Shown here one piece after another: positions 61,181 to 64,000 of a stretch of 64,000 nucleotides of DNA. Each line of letters begins with the position of its first letter. Positions within the stretch are counted from its first letter, which is position 1. The translations under genes and the position numbers were made by a program. Source of the stretch: Rosa chinensis. Taxonomy: Eukaryota > Streptophyta > Magnoliopsida > Rosales > Rosaceae. The DNA lies in NCBI RefSeq assembly GCF_002994745.2, contig NC_037090.1, forward strand, positions 22,394,001 to 22,458,000. The letters are read 5' to 3'. Below the pieces are notes generated by a model. The model did not search any database and had not been told where the DNA came from. It saw nothing but the letters and a program-made list of their open reading frames with translations.

Positions 61181-61540
61181 AGGGGGAGATTGTTAGAATC
61201 AACATGGACTTGTCACACATTAACATATAGTAAATTGATAATTAGTTTAATATCAAAACTAGTTCAACATGGACACAAACTGTAAATCAATACTTGAAAC
61301 TTAATGAAATAGTTTATCAATTCATTAAGGCAAGTAATCCTATTCTTAGTCTGCAAGAAAGACTACAATGATGTGATACATTAAAAATCTAACTAGGAAA
61401 CCTAATCCGATAAGGAATGCTTTAATGGGAAGTTTCTTGAGGGTTCAGTCACCTATATAAATAAGATGAACTCGGTCCCTGATTACTACCACTATTATTG
61501 CATAAGTTCTATCCATTGAGAAGCAAGTTGGTAAGTAACA
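61181..61540 (+). repeat. copia polypurine tract and 3' LTR
   Basis: AGGGGGAGAT (61181-61190) precedes TGTTAGAATCAACATGG, the LTR start at 61191. I end the LTR at TAACA (61540), which mirrors TGTTA, giving 350 bp. The 600-bp stretch between the pol stop and this tract is non-coding. Confidence 0.65.
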
Positions 61541-61727
61541 GAAAACCATATTAAGTGATCGAGTTTAGCAGCTGCATAAGATGGAATCCATACCAGTAAT
61601 TGCAGAAGGTAAGTCTTGATCCTTTTATGAGTATTGTCGAGTTGATGTGCATATGTTGTGAGCATGTATATGGTTTTACACAAGAAACTCAAGCTGGTCC
61701 ATTGATTTTGGGAGGTATGAGTTACTT

Positions 61728-62773
61728 TTTTTTTCTTTTGAGAAGAAGGAAATTCTATTAATAACCAAACATATTACAGAGCATTACATTGGAACGACCT
61801 GTTACGGGACCGTCAATACACTTGACCTTCCATGCGCCAAAAAGGCTCAACCCCTAACCAAATTTTACGAGTAAACCTACGGGCTACACCGAGTAACAAC
61901 CAAATCTGATTGGCTACTCCGAGTAACAACCAAACCCGACTAGCAACACCGAGTAATAACCAAACCCAACTGGATCGAAACGAACCTGCCACCTATATAA
62001 AGATGAACCGATTCACCCGTTCAGACATCGTGTCCCAAAACAGCCAGACCACGTGTAAGAGGTGATTCACCATCACATTGATAACTAGTAAGCACCGACA
62101 AACCCAACCTTCACTCAAAAGAGGAGGGACTTACTGTCAACAAGACAACAACAGTCAACCAAACAACAGGAAACACAAAGACACTAAAAAGGCCGCCCAA
62201 GACCAGAGGTCAGGCCCAAAAACCAACTTCCCCAGCAAAGAGCAAACGCGACAGACAACCATTCATGTCTCCGGCCAGCTCCAGAGTCACCACTCCACTG
62301 CCACACACCACCATGTCCCGTCGCCACATCCCTATGCCGCTACACCGCCTGGCCATGTTGCAGATCGATCCAAAACCCAACTGAAGACCACAACCAGAAC
62401 CAAAACCGAACCAGAAACTGGTCTCGGTTCGATCTCATCCGCCCCAGCACGGATCGCCAGATTGGAGATGCAAGAACCCATCGCCAAAAAGGGCCATCAC
62501 ATCACTTCTCCATAACCACCATCGTCCCTGATTTGAGAGGAGCAGATCGAGATTTGTCCTCCCAAACCGAGACCAAAAAACCATCCTCCTTCCCAGGACT
62601 GCTCCTCTGCCCTGAAGGCACTCCGCTACTCAGCATCGCCATTCTCTCCCGGGCCGGAACGCGGCAGAGACGCCAACAGCGTTCAGCTGGGAGAGAACAA
62701 ACCTTCGAGATCTTCCTTTTTTTTTTTCCCTTCGCGCGTGGGGCGTGTTCTCCGCTTTCTTCCTTTCCGTCTA
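61728..62773 (-). mobile_element. 1.05-kb poly-A retroposon with 16-bp target duplication
   Basis: GAGGTATGAGTTACTT occurs at 61712-61727 and 62774-62789. The T-run right after the left copy is the poly-A end of a minus-strand insertion. The interior is non-coding and GC-richer toward its 5' end (right). No RT. The layout matches the inserts at 10.5 and 47.4 kb. It may be an internally deleted LINE or long SINE-like element. Confidence 0.82.
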
Positions 62774-62789
62774 GAGGTATGAGTTACTT

Positions 62790-63375
62790 ATGACCACGTC
62801 AAGCATAAGTGACATTTACCTGTATTTTTTCTTCTTTTAGCTAAATGTGTGGAGATACTAATATTATGCTCTTAATTAAAGTCATTCGCTTTAATTAGTT
62901 GATAAAAAGAAAGTGATGCCTTGGATGTTGTTGGTATACTTACAGAAGAACTATGAAAATTGAGCTACCTATTGAATCTATTTGTTGTTCCAAATTATTG
63001 TGCTTCAGTTGGACTCACATTAGATAGCCAAATTTTGTACCTTGTTATCTTCGTCTATTTTGAAATATTTAAATACACAAATTTGGTTAGAACATCAGTT
63101 TTTGCAATCTGTAAAATAATAACAGCTTCAGTTACATTACATATCCAATGTGAAAGTATGCTAACATTTCTTCAATTATATTTACTATTTTATTACTCAT
63201 AGAACTTGGAAGAAAACAAACCCGCAGCATTGCTCGGGCTTCGAGACTAGTAAAATGATAAAACTAAAACTGAGTTGCAGAAACAGAAAATAGTTTATCT
63301 ACCAAAATATGGTAGTTTCGTCATTTCACATGACGCCCCATTGACTTGTATCACACTGCTTGACCCATATCACCT
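62790..63375. other. intergenic, no gene recognised
   Basis: AT-rich sequence without domain matches or terminal repeats that I can see. Confidence 0.4.
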
Positions 63376-63498
63376 CTTGTCTTTTTTTTTTTGGCCAATG
63401 ACAAGAAGATATATTAATTAAAACGAGCTATTACAGAGAGGCCCAAAACCTCCTAAGAGAAACAAACAACAAGGAGCAAAAAGGCCGAGACAAACTGT
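63376..63498 (-). mobile_element. short LINE/retroposon 3' end
   Basis: A T-run then GGCCAATGACAAGAAGATAT and an AT/CCTCC-rich stretch look like the poly-A end of a minus-strand retroposon, cut at about 63498 by a plus-strand LINE fragment. Confidence 0.45.
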
Positions 63499-63499
63499 T

Positions 63500-63935
63500 G
63501 AAGCGGTGCATGGATATCTTCTGTGATTTATCTGGTCAGTCAATTAACTTTGACAAATCTCTTGTCTATTGCTCTCCTAACATCACTGATGCAGCATGCC
63601 TTTGATTCATACTAGAGTTACTAAAAACACCTATTCTGGCATTGGACAAAGTTCAAGCTAAACTTGCTAGCTGGAAAAGTAAAACCCTTACTATGGAAGG
63701 CAGGTTGACCCTTATTCAAGCAGTTACTTCATCAATTCCTGTCTATTCCATGCAAACTGCTAAACTCCCAATTCAGATTTGTGACAAATTGGACAAGTTA
63801 AACGGAGCTTTTCTTTGGGCCGCTAAACAGAAGAAGATTCATCTGGTTAATTTGGAAAATGTCTGCAGACCTAAGGAGGTTGGTGGCCTACGAGTTAAAA
63901 ATTCTGCAAGATTCAGTAGGAGATTGTTGTAGGGT
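63500..63935 (+). pseudogene. LINE reverse-transcriptase fragment (plus strand)
   Basis: Frames read CMDIFCDLSGQSINFDKSLV, YCSPNITDAA, then after a break LDKVQAKLASWKSKTLTMEG, RLTLIQAVTSSIPVYSMQT, KLNGAFLWAAKQKKIHLVNL, CRPKEVGGLRVKN. This is the post-RT thumb region of a plant LINE, a different family member from the minus-strand LINE. It has no start and is broken near 63610. The final stop is at 63930. Confidence 0.88.
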
Positions 63936-64000
63936 GATCAAGAGATTTGATGTAGAATCTTTAACGTGAAATATTTGAAGAACTGTTCTTTGTTGTCCCC

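Noticed and set aside
62078..62515. 145-codon plus-strand frame
   Set aside because: It is antisense within a retroposon with a clear duplication. Composition is low-complexity (Thr, Gln, Lys, Pro) and no domain is seen.

Overview
This is nuclear DNA from a flowering plant, most likely a eudicot. The evidence is GT-AG introns, AT-rich intergenic DNA, plant-type Ty1/copia, Ty3/gypsy, CACTA, PIF/Harbinger, hAT and MULE elements, and plant homologues such as a transit-peptide NADP isocitrate dehydrogenase and SPT LCB1. I cannot name the species. The window is a transposon-rich, gene-poor stretch. I see only one host gene whose whole reading frame is intact; the other host-gene sequence is pseudogenes or transposed exon fragments.

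Layout. 1-6.2 kb: the 3' part of a decayed copia element whose 3' LTR is split by a 2.58-kb solo LTR with a perfect 5-bp target duplication. 7.7-8.3 kb: a 600-bp hAT element with a perfect 8-bp duplication. 9.2-10.3 kb (minus): the intact three-exon gene for a small secreted protein of unknown function (244 aa). 10.5-12.6 kb: a poly-A retroposon, then a duplicated MITE carrying a nested hAT element. 13.4-17.5 kb (plus): an intron-containing pseudogene of organellar NADP isocitrate dehydrogenase. 17.8-20.6 kb: stray exons of LCB1 and SKA1, a CACTA-like right end, and an unrecognised gene fragment with a tandemly repeated small exon. 21.5-24.6 kb: a PIF/Harbinger gene pair (Myb/SANT-like protein plus a frameshifted DDE transposase). 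24.7-30.1 kb: a CACTA element carrying two SF3b145-like exons. 30.3-32.7 kb: a MULE relic with long inverted ends. 33.2-34.8 kb: a gypsy 5' LTR, primer-binding site and broken gag. 35-37.4 kb: duplicated LTR-like promoter blocks.

37.5-54 kb is one nested structure: a minus-strand LINE split by a 5.26-kb CACTA element and a 6.88-kb Harbinger element, the latter itself split by a 1.1-kb poly-A retroposon. Removing the two DNA transposons and one copy of each 3-bp duplication rejoins the LINE reading frame exactly. 54.3-56.4 kb: two hAT elements flanking a retroposed 5S rRNA copy. 57.2-58.8 kb: a pseudogene of the GPI transamidase subunit GAA1, cut off inside an exon by a 5'-truncated copia element with its 3' LTR (58.8-61.5 kb). 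61.7-62.8 kb: another poly-A retroposon with a 16-bp duplication. 63.5-64 kb: a plus-strand LINE fragment.

No pathway links these sequences. The value of the window is its record of insertion order, gene-fragment capture and pseudogene decay. All boundaries come from reading the sequence by eye; homology names come from memory of the families and were not searched.
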